From assembly GCF_042453785.1 (NCBI RefSeq), contig NC_091670.1, positions 34,421,501-34,485,500 of the forward strand: 64,000 nucleotides of DNA. Direction: 5' to 3'. Shown here piece by piece: positions 47,273 to 59,146 of this stretch. A program made the position numbers and the translations under genes. The notes under the pieces are model-generated. The model did not search any database. It saw only the letters and a program-made list of their open reading frames with translations, and had not been told where the DNA came from. The number at the start of each line of letters is the position of its first letter. Within the stretch, counting starts at the first letter, position 1. Origin of the DNA: Malus domestica (taxonomy: Eukaryota > Streptophyta > Magnoliopsida > Rosales > Rosaceae).

Positions 47273-47599
47273 TCTTCACCCGCAACATCAGCTTTCCAGA
47301 TACCACAGACCACTTTTTCAAAGTGCTCTGATAGAGTTAAAACATGTGAAACTGGCAGCTCCCACTACCGTGCTATGACCAAGTAGGGTAAAGGAATAAC
47401 ATTACTACTTGTTGTTAGGGAGACTCCTATATATGTCGACTTCCATCCCCAACGGACAGGCAGACCTGCAAAAATGCTCAACCCTTCCTCATATCTGAGA
47501 GGGCACTCCCAACGAAGCCTTTCGAAATATTCAGCTTTCTTTCCCCCCGATAATACCTCTGCAAACAAGCTATACTAGAGCTAGAATATCTCATATCAT

Positions 47600-48500
47600 C
47601 AGGGTTAAAAGCAAGAGTATCCCATATCATGCTTTTTCCATGTCTTTTCCTTTGGCCTTGTTCTTACCTGCAAGACAAAGAGAAAGAGAGTAATCAGTCA
47701 GCACTTGGAATCAGGCTTCCAGTCAGGAACTGACTGCCTGAAACCCCTTACCTGATTACTTACCTGGCATTACTCTCGAGTACTCATCTTCAACATCTTA
47801 TGCTTCCAGGGAAGATACCGCATCTGCCTGAGGAACAGATAGGGCAAGTGAGAAGGATACAAGGAAGCATGTGGAGACAAGCGTAACAGCACACGTGCCG
47901 ATACATCCACTACTCTGTCAAAAGCAAAAGTATCCCATATCAGCAGGGTCGAACGTACTATAGATTTGATGGACTTGTTTTGACCCTCAAATTCTTCAGT
48001 CGGCCTTATACTCTAGAGGAAACCAGAAAACCCTCCAGCCCAGTTCAAGAATAAGCATGTGGAAAGTTACTTCTTCAAAAGCAAAAGTATCCCATATCAT
48101 CTCTTCTCATTTTTCTTCTCTTTATCCTTCATGCTGCCTGCAAGATAGGGAGAATGTGAACAATCAGCCGGAACTCGAAATCAAAGTTCTGATCTGGGAC
48201 TGATTGCTTGGAGCTCTGATTGCTTACCTTGTCTGTCACCTCTTTCAGCAGATCCCCTAGCTCGGCGACTTGGGGGACTCCTACTACATGGTTTGTATTG
48301 CGCTTGACCAAGCCTGAAACTACAAGTAAGCTTCAAGTGAAATTGATACATTACGTTGTGCATCTCCATCAGTTAAAGATACCACCCCTGGATGGAGGAA
48401 GAGTAATTCCAGAGGAGATGCCACATCTACCTATGAGACAGATAAGGCAAGTCAAGACGATACCACACTCTGGTACTTAGAAGTTTCGTGACTACGAGAT
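47600..48500. repeat. Imperfect large direct duplication
   Basis: AAAGCAA-AGTATCCCATATCA recurs near 47605, 47920 and 48078. A segment around CTGCAAGA-A-AGAG...AATCAG is present near 47670 and again near 48138, diverged. Confidence 0.6.
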
Positions 48501-48712
48501 CATTCTCCCACAATATTTCCTAATGTCATTTGTACTAAATCATTCACTTGTACTCACTAAAGGAGAGTTTGAACCTATGTACTTGTGTAAACCCTTCACA
48601 ATTAATGAGAACTCCTCTAATCCGTGGACGTAGCCAATCTGGGTGAACCACGTACATCTTATGTTTGCTTTCCTATCTCTATCCATTTATATACTTATCC
48701 ACACTAATGACC

Positions 48713-49319
48713 GGAGCAATCTAGCGAAGATCACAAAAAGCGATTGTTTTCGCTACCTAGGATCTATCTTGCAAGAGAACGGAGAATTAGATGGAGATCT
48801 CAACCATAGAATACAAGCTGGATGGATGAAGTGTAAGAGTGCATCCGACGTGTTGTGTGACCGTCGTAGGCCACTGAAGCTCAAGGGAAAATTTTATAGG
48901 ACGGCAATAAGGCCAGCGATGTTGTATGGCACAGAATGTTGGGCAGTGAAGCATCAACACGTACACAAAATGGGTGTAGCGGAGATGAGGATGTTTCGGG
49001 GGATTGTGGGCACACGAGAAAGGATAAGATTGGGAATGAGGATATCCGAGGTAAAGTAGGAGTAGCCGAAATTGAAGGAAAGATGAGAGAAAATCGGTTA
49101 CGGTGGTTTCGACATGTGCAAATAAGGCCTAGGGGTAGAGGTTCAGGGCCGAAGGGGTAGAGGAAGACCTAGGAAAATTTTGGAAGAGACCCTAAGAAAA
49201 GACTTAGAGTACTTGGATCTAACGGAGGACATGACACAAAACCAAGCGCAATGACGTTCTAGGATTCATATAGCCGACCCCACTTAGTGGGAAAAGGCTT
49301 TGTTGTTGTTGTTGTTGTG
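48713..49319 (+). mobile_element. RTE-type LINE 3' fragment
   Basis: Codes the C-terminal part of a LINE reverse transcriptase: [45 protein letters not shown] and [11 protein letters not shown], with a frame change near 49000-49060. It ends GCTTTG(TTG)n at 49300-49318, the simple-repeat 3' tail typical of RTE/BovB-like LINEs, not a poly(A). Strongly 5'-truncated. It joins the LTR-type element on the left and the Mutator-like element on the right. Confidence 0.85.
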
Positions 49320-52300
49320 GTATGTTAAGTGCTGGCGTGGTATTAGTGGACCCTGTTACACGTCAGCCCACTCTCTCAAAAACTTGCACACGTGGAATTT
49401 TATAGTCCACGTAGAGCCATGTGGACTGACAACATGGCAAATTTAAAATTAAAAAATTTCTTGAATCTCTAACCCACTATTCCCGTCCCACTAACCAATG
49501 CAACCCCACTATCATCGAGCATACTACCATTCCCAAACCCAGAATTAAGAAGGATGAAGTTGGTAACCCTAGCCCCTGTCGCGAAACCTTACTTCTGTCG
49601 TGAAACCCTATCGCGAAACCTTATTTCCATCACTTTCTACCCGTCGATTTCCTATCGGCGTCGTACCCACTACCTATAACAATCCTTAACCCGTGACCCG
49701 CAACCCACAATCCACAACCCAGAACCAACTCCTGATTGCAACGATAATCAAGTGCTTTGAAGTGAAGGATTCGAAATCGAAGGCTGAAAGTGACCTGGGA
49801 AATGAGGGAGGATCTGTTAGATACATTTCCAACATACGGTTAATGCTTTTTGGTTTCTTTATTTTGTGTTGTTCGATATTGGACTGTTCGAAAATGTTGG
49901 GGATCTGAAATTGTGTGTACTTTGTAATTTTGGATCTATATTTCCTAATTTTAAATTGCTTTGTTCGAAAATGGTGGGGAACTAAAAATTGTTTGGTGTT
50001 ATCGGTTAATGGAGGACTTTTGTCCTTGTTTAATCATGTTGGAAAAAAGTTTGTGGGTTATATATGTTTGGCAGTGCTTTGTTTATACCTTTATCTGTGG
50101 TATGATGCTTTATTTATGCCTTTATCTGGGACACCACATTGTCAATTGTGGTGTGTCTTTATCTGTGAATTGTTTTGTGGTCCTGGGTCTTGAAGTTTAG
50201 GTTTCATCACTTTAAAATAGGAATTTTTTAAGCAGAAATTAGGGTTTCATCAATTTATAATAGGGTTTTTTATGCTGCAATTTCAGGGAACAATGAACTA
50301 TTCACAATCAAAATGTATCATAGTGGACAACTCAGTGAAGACTTCTATGTTGGAGGGAAAGTGGATTTCTTTGACTACTGTGACAAAGATTTCATGTCAT
50401 TGCTCGAGGTTGACGATATGGTTGAGGAACTGGGATATGAGAATGTCTTCATGAGTTACCAGTATAGGATCCCAGGGATGGAAATTCGAAATGGGATGAA
50501 GCCTTTGATGACACATTCAGATGTTATCAACATGTGCAAATTTGTGCCAAACCACACTCTGATTGATGTGTATATTGAGAAGATAACACCTAAAGAATAT
50601 GTCTCTCAAGAGATGAAGTTTATGAAGTCATTTGAATCAGTTGCTCAGAGTAGGGTGGTTATTGAAGAACTTGATGGTGATAATGATGACTAGTGCAATT
50701 TGATAGAGGAAAGGCCAGTGCAAGTGAATAGAGGAAAGGGCAAGCTAGCCATAGAATATCCAGTCAATGGCCTTGCTGGTGAATATAGTGTGCCTTCCCA
50801 ATGTGTGACTCAAGTTGTTAAAGAAGTGGCTGATGAAATGGGTGATAGAGTAGTTGGTGAATGAGTGGCCGATGAAGGGGTGGTTGATGAAGGGGTAGAT
50901 TAAGGGGTTGATGAAGGAATGGTTGATGAAGGGGTAGATGATGAAGGAGTGGCCGATTAAGGGGTTGATGAAGGGGTATATGATGAAGGAGTGGCCGATG
51001 AAGGGGTGGAGGATGAAGGAGTGGCTGATGTGGGTGATGAATGAGCGGAAGAAGAATATGAGAATGACAGTGACTTCATAGAAGAAGAATTTCCTGTTGA
51101 TGAAGATCATTTACAATTTATGAAGTTTGTAGATGATCATGTGGATGCACATGAGGATGCAGTGTTGGCTAGCATTAGGGAACAAAATAACCCATAATCT
51201 GGGAAGGGATTTGGGCAAAAAGGGAAGAATTTGAAGAAAATATTGATGTAGATCTTGTTGGTGAGCCGGATTACAATTCGGATGGCCTTCATAGTGTGCA
51301 TGAAGATGAAGACGGTGGTCCAAACAACAGTGAGCATTATCCTGAGTTTAATGAGAAGACTGACATGAAGAACCCACACTTGTATTTAGGGTTGATATTT
51401 AGGGATGAAGCACAGTTCAAAAAGGCAGTAGTTATGCACTCTATGATAAATGGGTATGGGGATGTCCATTTTCCACGGAATGAGAAGTTCAAGGTTGATG
51501 CAGCATGCAAAGAAGGTTGTCCGTGGCTTGTCAAGTGTGGGAAGATGCACAATTCAAACAGCATGCAGATAAAGACGATTTTAAATCACCACACATGTGG
51601 TAGATTATGGATGAATAGGAATATGAAATAGTCTTGGCTTACTGAGCAGTACTTGGATAGGATCCAACTTAATCCAACATGGCATGTTGAGTCTTTTATG
51701 GACACCATTCAAGCTGAATGGAAACACGGTTACTCTAAGATGAAAGCTTATAGGGCTATGCATGCTGCTATGAAGATTATAGAGGGTAAGCATTCTGAGC
51801 AATACATAAAATTGTGGGATTTTGGTGAGGAAATTAAAAAGACAAACCCGGGGAGCACTATGAAGATACAGTTGGATGAATGAAGGTTTCAAAAGATGTA
51901 TGTGTGTTTGGGTGCATGCAAGGAAAGTTTCAAGCATGGATGCAGACCCTTGATTAGTTTAGATGGTTGTCATTTGAAGTCTCAGCATAGGGGTCAATTG
52001 TTGGTTGTTGTGGGGATAGATCCCAATGATGAAACTTGGGTGATAGCTTATGCAGTTGTTGAGATGGAGAACAAAGATTCCTGGATTTGGTTCTTGGAGA
52101 TTCTGGCCGAGGATATTGGGATTATAAATCAACATCGTTGGACATTCATTAGTGACAAGTAGAAGGGTTTAATTCATGCATTCTTGGCGGTTCTTCTCGA
52201 TTGTTACCACATGTTTTGTGTGCGACATTTGTACACAAACTATAGAGAACAGTTTAATGGTAAGGCACTGAAGGATGCTTTATGGGCTGTTGCCAAGACC

Positions 52301-54326
52301 ACTATAATTCCACACTTTAGAAGAGCTATGGAGGAGCTTAGATTGTTGAGCGAAGATGCATATGATTGGCTCATGAAGAGACCTGGCATTCATTGGAGTA
52401 GGTCCCATTTTCAAACGCATACCAAGTGTGAAATGTTGCTGAACAACTTGTGTGAAAGTTTCAATGCCGTGATAGTGAAGGCAAGGTCGAAACCAATTGT
52501 AACCATGTTTCAGATCATTCATACCATGTTAATGAGAAAGATTCAAATGAGAAGAGACATTATGATGAGACAACCTGGAGATTTGTGCCCTAAGCTTCAG
52601 AAAAAGTTGGAGGTTGCAAAAATAGAAAGTGGTCGATGCATTGCTCAGTGGTCTAGTGGGACTAAATTCCAAATGGATGCTAGAGGAGGTGACCAATTTG
52701 TTGTTGACTTGACTGAGCGTACATGTTCATGTCGGGAATTTGACCTCACTGGTCTTCCATGCAGCCATGCCATTGTTGCTATTAATTACAAGCGGGATAA
52801 GCCAGAAGACTATGTGGATGTTTGTTATTCCAAGGTTATGTACTTGGAAATATATGGACACTTGATCCAGCCAATGAATGTGATGTCAATGTGGGAGGTC
52901 ACTGAAAATCCACCTATCCAGCCTCCTCTATATACTAGACAACCTGGAAGACCCAAGAACAAGAGAAACAAAGAGGCTGTAGAAAAGGAGAAAGAAGATA
53001 ATCCTACACAAAATGAGGCTACTAACATAAGTGGAGATATTCCACAGCCACAACAGCTCTCAAGGAAAGGCCAAAGGACCGTCAAATGTGGAATATGTAA
53101 AAAAGAGGGCCACAATACCAGGACTCATCATAGGCATCTTCCTACAAGACAAGAGGTGACACATAACCTTATACAAAGTTATATGATTTCTAAGTTGATT
53201 TAAGACTTTATTAATCCTGAAATCCTTTAATTTGTTTTAGGCATCAAGTTCTTCACATGGAGCATCTAGTAATCTAGGTGGTGTACCAAGGAAGAGGGGA
53301 AGGAAACCTAAGGTAAGCACTGCTTCACTTGTTTTATTTAGTTAGGGTTTGTAAATGAATTTGTGGCCTATATTGTGATAACTTAGGGATTCTTTTGTAT
53401 GCATTGGATGTGGATATTCTTTTGTGATAACTTGTGGCCTATATTGTTGTTGATTTGGATATTGTTGTATTGAACATTGGATGTAGGCATCAAGCACGGC
53501 TGGAGGTGGAAATTCAGAGGTTCAAACAGATGGAAGAGTGAAGAAGAGAAAGACAAGGCAACCAAGAAAGTGAAGTGTTGCCATACAAGAACAAACTGGG
53601 TTTTTTGATGTTGGAATTTTTTGCTAGTGGCTAGAATATTTTGTGAATGCTGGCAGCAGCTAGAAACTGTTTTTTTCTTTTGCTTAGCTAGGAACTGCTA
53701 TTTTGCTCCCAATTGGATTTGTGGCTTATTAGGAACTGCTATTTTGCTACTGGCTGGATATCCTTTTGGGAACATGCTAGCTTGTTAGGGTTTTTTTATG
53801 GTTATATCCAGTTGAACTCCTAGATGTTAGCTTTGGTTGCCAATATATGGAACATGCTTGTTATTTGGTTACCAAGAAAGTGAAATATATTGCTACTTTA
53901 GTTGCCTATTTGGATATTGGAATACATTTTTACCTATTCACTGATTACTGTGGGAATATGCATTTCTGCATTTTGGATTGCATCTGATGCAATTGTTCAT
54001 AATTTAGCCACCAAAACCCATAAAGAAATAGGAGTTTAAAAAAAAAAAATTGGCGGGAAAATTTTGGCCACATGGGCACTTTTTGTTGAGTTGGCATGAC
54101 GTGGCAGCTGGGTATCCACGTGTGCAAGTTTTGGAGGGAATGGGCTGACGTGTAACAGGGTCCACTAATGACACGTCAACATTTAACAGATCAATGGATG
54201 GAAAATCTAACGGAGGTATTATTTTGAAATAAAATGGTACGTGAGGTATGAAAGTGAAATGTTTTAAAGTTATTGTATGAGGTTGTAATAGACCTCAAAC
54301 TTGAAGGGCTACTGTGTAATTTACCC
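49320..54326 (+). mobile_element. Mutator-like element (MULE), left end truncated
   Basis: Inverted repeats: 49323-49394 pairs with 54116-54188 (landmarks GTGGACCCTGTTACACGTCA and AACTTGCACACGTGG). The right repeat continues to a GGGTAAATTACACAGTAGCC-type end at 54326, about 138 bp beyond the part matched on the left, where the LINE tail begins. It encloses a spliced transposase gene. No 9-bp target duplication can be tested. Confidence 0.85.
50288..53573 (+). pseudogene. MULE (MuDR-type) transposase pseudogene
   Basis: The first coding exon seen (50288-50693) holds the PB1-like N-terminal domain of plant MuDR proteins (GGKVDFFDYCDKDFMSLLEV). Next come acidic DEGV repeats (about 50850-51040) with several stops. 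The catalytic part (51296-53155) is in one frame with three stops: TAG 51629, TGA 51881 and TAG 52160. It has the MULE core (LISLDGCHLK, DCYHMFCVRHLY), a SWIM zinc finger CSCREFDLTGLPCSH and a zinc knuckle CGICKKEGHN. Two small exons (53241-53312, 53487-53573) with canonical splice sites code an AT-hook-like basic tail (RKRGRKPK) and a proper TGA. Confidence 0.9.
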
Positions 54327-54360
54327 TTCTTTTTATTAGTTTTAGGGTTGGGTCTGGCAG

Positions 54361-54490
54361 AACACTTAGTTTTACGGTCTAGTGGTTATAAGTAAGGTCT
54401 TAGTTTCGAATTTCGAAAATGACAAGTTCGCAACTAATTTATTCCCTCATCCCTTAATGTAAATATATCGTTGTATAAAAATATTATTAA
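54361..54490 (+). mobile_element. Candidate tRNA-derived SINE relic
   Basis: GGTCTAGTGGT resembles a Pol III A box and AGTTTCGAATTTC, about 25 bp on, a B box. The tail TAATGTAAATATATCGTTGT matches the GTAGATAATATCGTTTGTT tail seen three times at 21.2-21.8 kb. Confidence 0.45.
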
Positions 54491-55075
54491 CTATGAAATG
54501 TTGAACTTATGCTTTTTTTAAGACGACCCTGCTGATGCATATTTGTACTCCGCACTTCAGTATCGGGATACATTCACAAACTATATAATTCTTTAAGTTT
54601 GTTCATTTGCTCAGAAGATAGCTCCTGAAGTCCTAAGTTTATGTTGTGCTTAAACCAATCAACTGGGGGAAGAGGAACTCCATACATTGCTTTCAATGTC
54701 AGCGTTGTTTGGCTTCTTGAGAAGTAGTTGCAATTAAAACCTCTATAGTAATAAACTAATAATGTTAGAATTAAATTAATTTTATAACTATAAGGAGGCG
54801 CAGTAACACAATTATTTTTTGATTTAATAATCCTGAATTAATTATGAATACAAAGTACTGGAGCATGTTAATTTCCAAGATAGAAGATCAAAGAAAGTAA
54901 ATGCAAACACAGTCGAGAAAATGCATCAACTCATTATATAGCTTTGGCATGTAAAAGTAGTTATCAAATACAGTGATAAACTAGTCTTAGCTTTTAAAAA
55001 TAATTGATCCGACCGAGCATTATACAGCTTTGGCACCCACAGTCGAGAACATGCATCAACGCGACCACCCATCGG
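54491..55075. other. RLP distal upstream region
   Basis: AT-rich, no intact gene. The motif CAGTCGAGAA-ATGCATCAAC occurs twice near 54911 and 55041. Confidence 0.4.
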
Positions 55076-55079
55076 AATC

Positions 55080-55140
55080 AGGCTTTCTTCTTCGGTGGAA
55101 AATGATTGCTGTTAATGGAAAGGGATTTCATGCAACAACA
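55080..55140 (+). pseudogene. Relic of an RLP N-terminal segment
   Basis: GGCTTTCTTCTT-GGT, then AATGATTG-TGT-AATGG and AAGGGATTTCATGCAAC match the RLP gene at 56277-56334, which codes [19 protein letters not shown]. Only this piece of about 60 bp is left. Confidence 0.7.
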
Positions 55141-55500
55141 AGAAAGTAGGGTACAGACAGAAATTATACAAAGCAAGGGCAACTGTGTGTGAAACTGTAT
55201 AACGCGCTAAACAAGTTCAATGAATAGAGCCTACCATTATTGCTGTGGACAACCTAGTCAAGAAGAAAGATCAACTTTACTATCTCATTGGATGATGGAC
55301 TGGCAAACTTTTAAAACGCGGTAGAGCTAGGGAAGTTTCAAATTGCACACCCTGTAACCAATTTTCGAAGATACCAAGTTACCAACCTTTTGACTGGCAA
55401 TGTGAAAATTTCACGATTTTGTACCTTAATTTGTTCCATATTTATTTGAATGTCTTGGACATGTTCAACAGAATGCGAAGACAGTATGTAGCAGCTGCAA

Positions 55501-55580
55501 GGGGACCGTAGCGCAGTTGATAAAGAGCATTTACCCATGCACTTGAGGCCTCGACTTTGAATCTTCCTGGCCTCCCCCAC
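55501..55580 (+). mobile_element. tRNA-like SINE head or tRNA relic
   Basis: GACCGTAGCGCAGTTGATAA fits a Pol III A box and CTCGACTTTGAATCTTCC a decayed B box, with a weakly pairing GGGGA...TCCCC acceptor-like stem. The arms do not fold into a good cloverleaf. Confidence 0.4.
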
Positions 55581-55796
55581 TATCGCTTGTATCAACAAAA
55601 CCACGACAAGGCCATTTGAAAATACCAATTAAGTTACCGTCTGCGAAGCTGTATAATTTTTTTTTACCAAGCCTAAAGTAAACATGTTTGTAGTACAATT
55701 ATACACTACTGTAACACGTTTATGGTACAATGAGTAAATCCTACCATAATTGCCTTGGATACTAAAGTCATGAAAATAATTTAAAAGCGTGTGGGC

Positions 55797-55963
55797 ACCT
55801 ACCTGAGTGTGAGGGGACTCGTAAACTTGTAAAATGGGTTGAGGACTAGGAATATGGGGACCTACCTGAGTCCGACGGGACTCGAAAACTTGTAATGAGT
55901 TGAGGACTTGGAATATGGGCACCTACATGAGTCCGACGGGACTCGAAGACTTGTAAACTGGGC
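55797..55963. repeat. 61-63-bp tandem repeat upstream of RLP, three copies
   Basis: ACCTAC-TGAGTC/G starts at 55797, 55860 and 55921. The last copy is partial and ends about 30 bp before the TATA box of the RLP gene. Confidence 0.85.
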
Positions 55964-55993
55964 TGTTCACACGGAAATTTCAGCAAAAACACC

Positions 55994-56003
55994 TTATATA
56001 TAT
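55994..56003 (+). promoter_or_regulatory. Candidate TATA box of RLP
   Basis: TTATATATAT about 60 bp before the ATG at 56063, implying a short leader. Confidence 0.6.
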
Positions 56004-56062
56004 GAGTTCCCTTATTGTGCTCACTAGCCATCTGCAGAAAATTGAGAGAACAGTAAATTTGT

Positions 56063-59000
56063 ATGATGGATGCCCTGTATGCTAAGTTATTCAACCCTAC
56101 CTATCACCTCAATAATTCTCACTATTTGCTCTTCTTGTTGTTGGTGTCCTTATATCTAGACACTGCTAAAGTCTGCTTGGGTGATGGACTTCCGGGCATT
56201 ACTGTGAAGTTGTGCATGGATGAAGAGAGACGTGCGCTTCTCAACATCAAGCAAGATCTCACCGATCCCTCTGGCAGGCTTTCTTCTTGGGTAGGCAATG
56301 ATTGTTGTCAATGGGAAGGGATTTCATGCAACTACACCACAGGTCATGTTGCGAAGCTGGACCTCCGGAATAAGCATGAGCCAAATCCCACTGGTGATGA
56401 TGAAAACTGGGACGAGCTTGCTTATGAACGTTCGTGCTTAGGTGGTAAGATAAATCCTTCTTTGCTTCGCTTGAAACATTTAAATTACCTAGATCTAAGC
56501 TCCAACAATTTTCAAGGTATTCAAATTCCTGAGTTCTTCGGACGGCTTGAAAGTTTGAGGTATCTCAATATCTCATCTGCGTCGTTTGGGGGGGTGATTC
56601 CTTCTTCCCTTGGTAACTTGTCATACTTGAACTATCTTGACCTTCGTTCTGATGTCTCCTTATTGGAAATACCTTCCAGAAACTTGAATTGGCTTTCTCA
56701 TCTCTCTTCCCTGAAATACCTTAATCTCGGAGGCATCGACCTTGGCGGCACAAAAGTAAGTTGGATGCATGCTGTTAACATGCTTCCATCCTTACTAGAG
56801 TTGCACTTATCTTCATGTCATATTGTAATTGAAAGCCTTCCACTCTCACTGCAAAGGATCAACTTCACGTCACTTTTGGTCCTTGATTTGTCATGGAACC
56901 ATATAAATAATTCTTCATTTCCCAACTGGCTTTTTAATCTTACTAGCCTCAGAAAACTTGATCTACGCTCGAATTCCTTCAGTGGTCCTTTTCCAAGTGA
57001 ACTTGCAGGCCTCAAATCTTTAGAATATCTTGATTTATCTAACATGGGATTTAAAGGTCTCATTCCCAAGGGCATTGGAAATATGTGCAAGCTAAAGATC
57101 TTAAATCTTATGGAGAACTTACTTGATGGGGGGATGGAAGCGTTTTTGAGGAGTTTCTCAGATTGTCCGAATAATACATTAGAGTCACTGGATTTGTCTT
57201 TTAATTCGTTCACAAGCCAATTGCCGGCCTCCTTAGGAATATTAAAAAATCTGCGATATCTTAACCTTGGGAACAACTACTTTTGGGGCTCAATTCCTAA
57301 ATCTATTGGAAACTTGTCGTTGTTGAAAACATTGGACCTGTCTTATAATCATATGAACGGGTCCATTCCAGAAAGTTTGGGACAACTCTCCGAGCTGGTT
57401 GATCTTTATCTGACTGCAAATTCATGGGCAGGCATGCTAACAGAATCCCATATGTTAAATCTCACCAGATTAAAATATGTTTCGATATACAGCGAGGAGC
57501 CCATGTCCCTCATTTTCAACGTGTCTTCTGAGTGGGTTCCTCCTTTCAAGCTCCACACAATTCTGATTAACTACTGTCGAGTAGGCCCTGCCTTTTCTGT
57601 TTGGCTTCAGTCTCAAACTGAGCTCATTGATGTCACCATTAGTAGAGCCGGATTCTCAGATTCCATACCAGAGGAGTGGTTCATGAAGATATCTTCGCAA
57701 GTTAAATCTCTGGATTTATCTTACAACCAATTCAAGGGAAGGCTTCCATTCCAACTGAAGTTTCCAGAGTTAAAATCTATAAATTTGGGTCATAACCAGT
57801 TTGATGGTCTACTACCACTTTGGTCCACTAATGCGACCGTCATTGATCTTGAAAGCAATTTGTTATCCGGGAAAATTCCCTCAAACATTGACGAATTGAT
57901 GCCCAATTTGCGACAATTGTGTCTGTCGGAGAATCATTTGACAGGTATTATTCCACCCTCTATATGCAAAATCCACCATCTGATGGTCCTGTCGCTAAGA
58001 AGAAATTGGTTATATGGAGAATTCCCTCATGAGTGGAGTTTGTGGAGCATAATAACTGTTGTCGATGTTGCATACAACAATCTCTCTGGTAATGTTCCGA
58101 CTTCAGTGGGTATCCCAAGGTCTCTTCAAGTTTTAAAGATGAACGACAACAAGTTCACCGGCGAAATTCCTTTTTCCTTGAACAATTGTTCTACTTTGAG
58201 GCGGCTTGATCTGGGAGGGAACAAATTCACGGGAAACCTGCCCTTATGGATTGGATCAAATGTATCAACATTGCAACTGTTACAATTGGGATCCAATCTT
58301 TTGAGCGGACAGATTCCCCAACAATTCTGCAGTCTCATCTACCTTCACATCCTCGACCTTGGTCACAACAACATTTCAGGTAGCATTCCAAAGTGTTTGA
58401 ATAATATGACTTCTCTAGTGGATTCTGCTTCTCTAGGCGGTAATGATTCCAGTGAATGGTACCTCTATCGATATATATATGATGCGCAAACAACAGTCAC
58501 ATCAAAAGGGAGAGAACTCGACTATGGACGCAGCCAAATGCAATATGTAAAGAGCGTTGATCTTTCGTCAAATAATTTACAAGGTGAAATCCCCGAAGAA
58601 GTAAGCAGTCTCATTGAATTGGGCACCTTGAACTTGTCGATGAACCAATTAAGTGGAAAGATTCCCTCGAAGATTGGAAACTTGCGTTTGCTGGAAAATC
58701 TTGATCTCTCGCTCAACCACCTTTCAGGACATATTCCTCAAAGCCTTTCTTCTCTTACCTTCCTGTCTCACTTGAACTTGTCCTACAACAACTTGACAGG
58801 AAGAATTCCTACAGGCAACCAGCTACAAACGCTGGTTGACAAATCCATTTACGAGGGAAATCCATCATTGTGCGGTGCTCCTCTTTCAACTTCTTGCCCT
58901 GGAGATGAGACGCCTACAAGACAACCTTTGCATGTAGAAGACAACACAGATAAAGAAGAAAGGCTTTGGTTGTATGTCAGTGTGATACTCGGCTTTGTCG

Positions 59001-59146
59001 TAGGCTTCTGGGGAGTTTGTGGCACTTTAATAATAAAGAAGTCATGGAGGTATGCCTATTTTAGATTCTTCGACAACATCAAAGACAAGGCAGCCCTAGC
59101 AATTGCACTCAAAGCGGCTCGTTGGAGAAGGAGATGGGAAAAATAA
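56063..59146 (+). CDS. LRR receptor-like protein (RLP, EIX2/Cf type)
   Basis: An intact single-exon 1027-residue protein. A signal peptide ends by about residue 40. The LRRNT cap starts [16 protein letters not shown] and has the paired cysteines of NDCCQW. About 27-30 extracellular LRRs follow, with the plant consensus (LDLSYNxxxGxIP) and many NxS/T sites. An island-like break lies before the last LRRs (around [12 protein letters not shown]). An LRRCT with [12 protein letters not shown], an acidic juxtamembrane stretch, one transmembrane span (about 968-991) and a short basic tail ([12 protein letters not shown]) complete it. There is no kinase domain. Such RLPs sense apoplastic microbial molecules and signal through SOBIR1/BAK1. 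Which ligand is unknown. Relics of related copies lie nearby. Confidence 0.95.
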   Translation: MMDALYAKLFNPTYHLNNSHYLLFLLLVSLYLDTAKVCLGDGLPGITVKLCMDEERRALLNIKQDLTDPSGRLSSWVGNDCCQWEGISCNYTTGHVAKLDLRNKHEPNPTGDDENWDELAYERSCLGGKINPSLLRLKHLNYLDLSSNNFQGIQIPEFFGRLESLRYLNISSASFGGVIPSSLGNLSYLNYLDLRSDVSLLEIPSRNLNWLSHLSSLKYLNLGGIDLGGTKVSWMHAVNMLPSLLELHLSSCHIVIESLPLSLQRINFTSLLVLDLSWNHINNSSFPNWLFNLTSLRKLDLRSNSFSGPFPSELAGLKSLEYLDLSNMGFKGLIPKGIGNMCKLKILNLMENLLDGGMEAFLRSFSDCPNNTLESLDLSFNSFTSQLPASLGILKNLRYLNLGNNYFWGSIPKSIGNLSLLKTLDLSYNHMNGSIPESLGQLSELVDLYLTANSWAGMLTESHMLNLTRLKYVSIYSEEPMSLIFNVSSEWVPPFKLHTILINYCRVGPAFSVWLQSQTELIDVTISRAGFSDSIPEEWFMKISSQVKSLDLSYNQFKGRLPFQLKFPELKSINLGHNQFDGLLPLWSTNATVIDLESNLLSGKIPSNIDELMPNLRQLCLSENHLTGIIPPSICKIHHLMVLSLRRNWLYGEFPHEWSLWSIITVVDVAYNNLSGNVPTSVGIPRSLQVLKMNDNKFTGEIPFSLNNCSTLRRLDLGGNKFTGNLPLWIGSNVSTLQLLQLGSNLLSGQIPQQFCSLIYLHILDLGHNNISGSIPKCLNNMTSLVDSASLGGNDSSEWYLYRYIYDAQTTVTSKGRELDYGRSQMQYVKSVDLSSNNLQGEIPEEVSSLIELGTLNLSMNQLSGKIPSKIGNLRLLENLDLSLNHLSGHIPQSLSSLTFLSHLNLSYNNLTGRIPTGNQLQTLVDKSIYEGNPSLCGAPLSTSCPGDETPTRQPLHVEDNTDKEERLWLYVSVILGFVVGFWGVCGTLIIKKSWRYAYFRFFDNIKDKAALAIALKAARWRRRWEK

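Larger units (their letters stand above)
43641..48712 (+). mobile_element. Non-autonomous LTR-type element (LARD-like), interrupted
   Basis: Has an antisense ORF, two related tandem arrays (65 bp and 64 bp), a roughly 490-bp internal direct duplication (47.6-48.5 kb) and a right end resembling an LTR R/U5 region (ACTCCTCTAATCCGTGGACG). No gag or pol is seen. A solo-LTR-like insertion splits it at 45.0-46.7 kb. The left boundary is uncertain and the right boundary runs into a LINE. Assignment as a large derivative of an LTR retrotransposon is an inference from layout. Confidence 0.5.

Noticed and set aside
50745-51110. Minus-strand 121-codon ORF rich in HSFI repeats
   Set aside because: It is the antisense shadow of the DEGV-coding repeat of the transposase.
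55501-55580. Functional tRNA gene
   Set aside because: The stems do not pair as a cloverleaf and the B box has lost the GTTCGA core; kept only as a tRNA-like relic.
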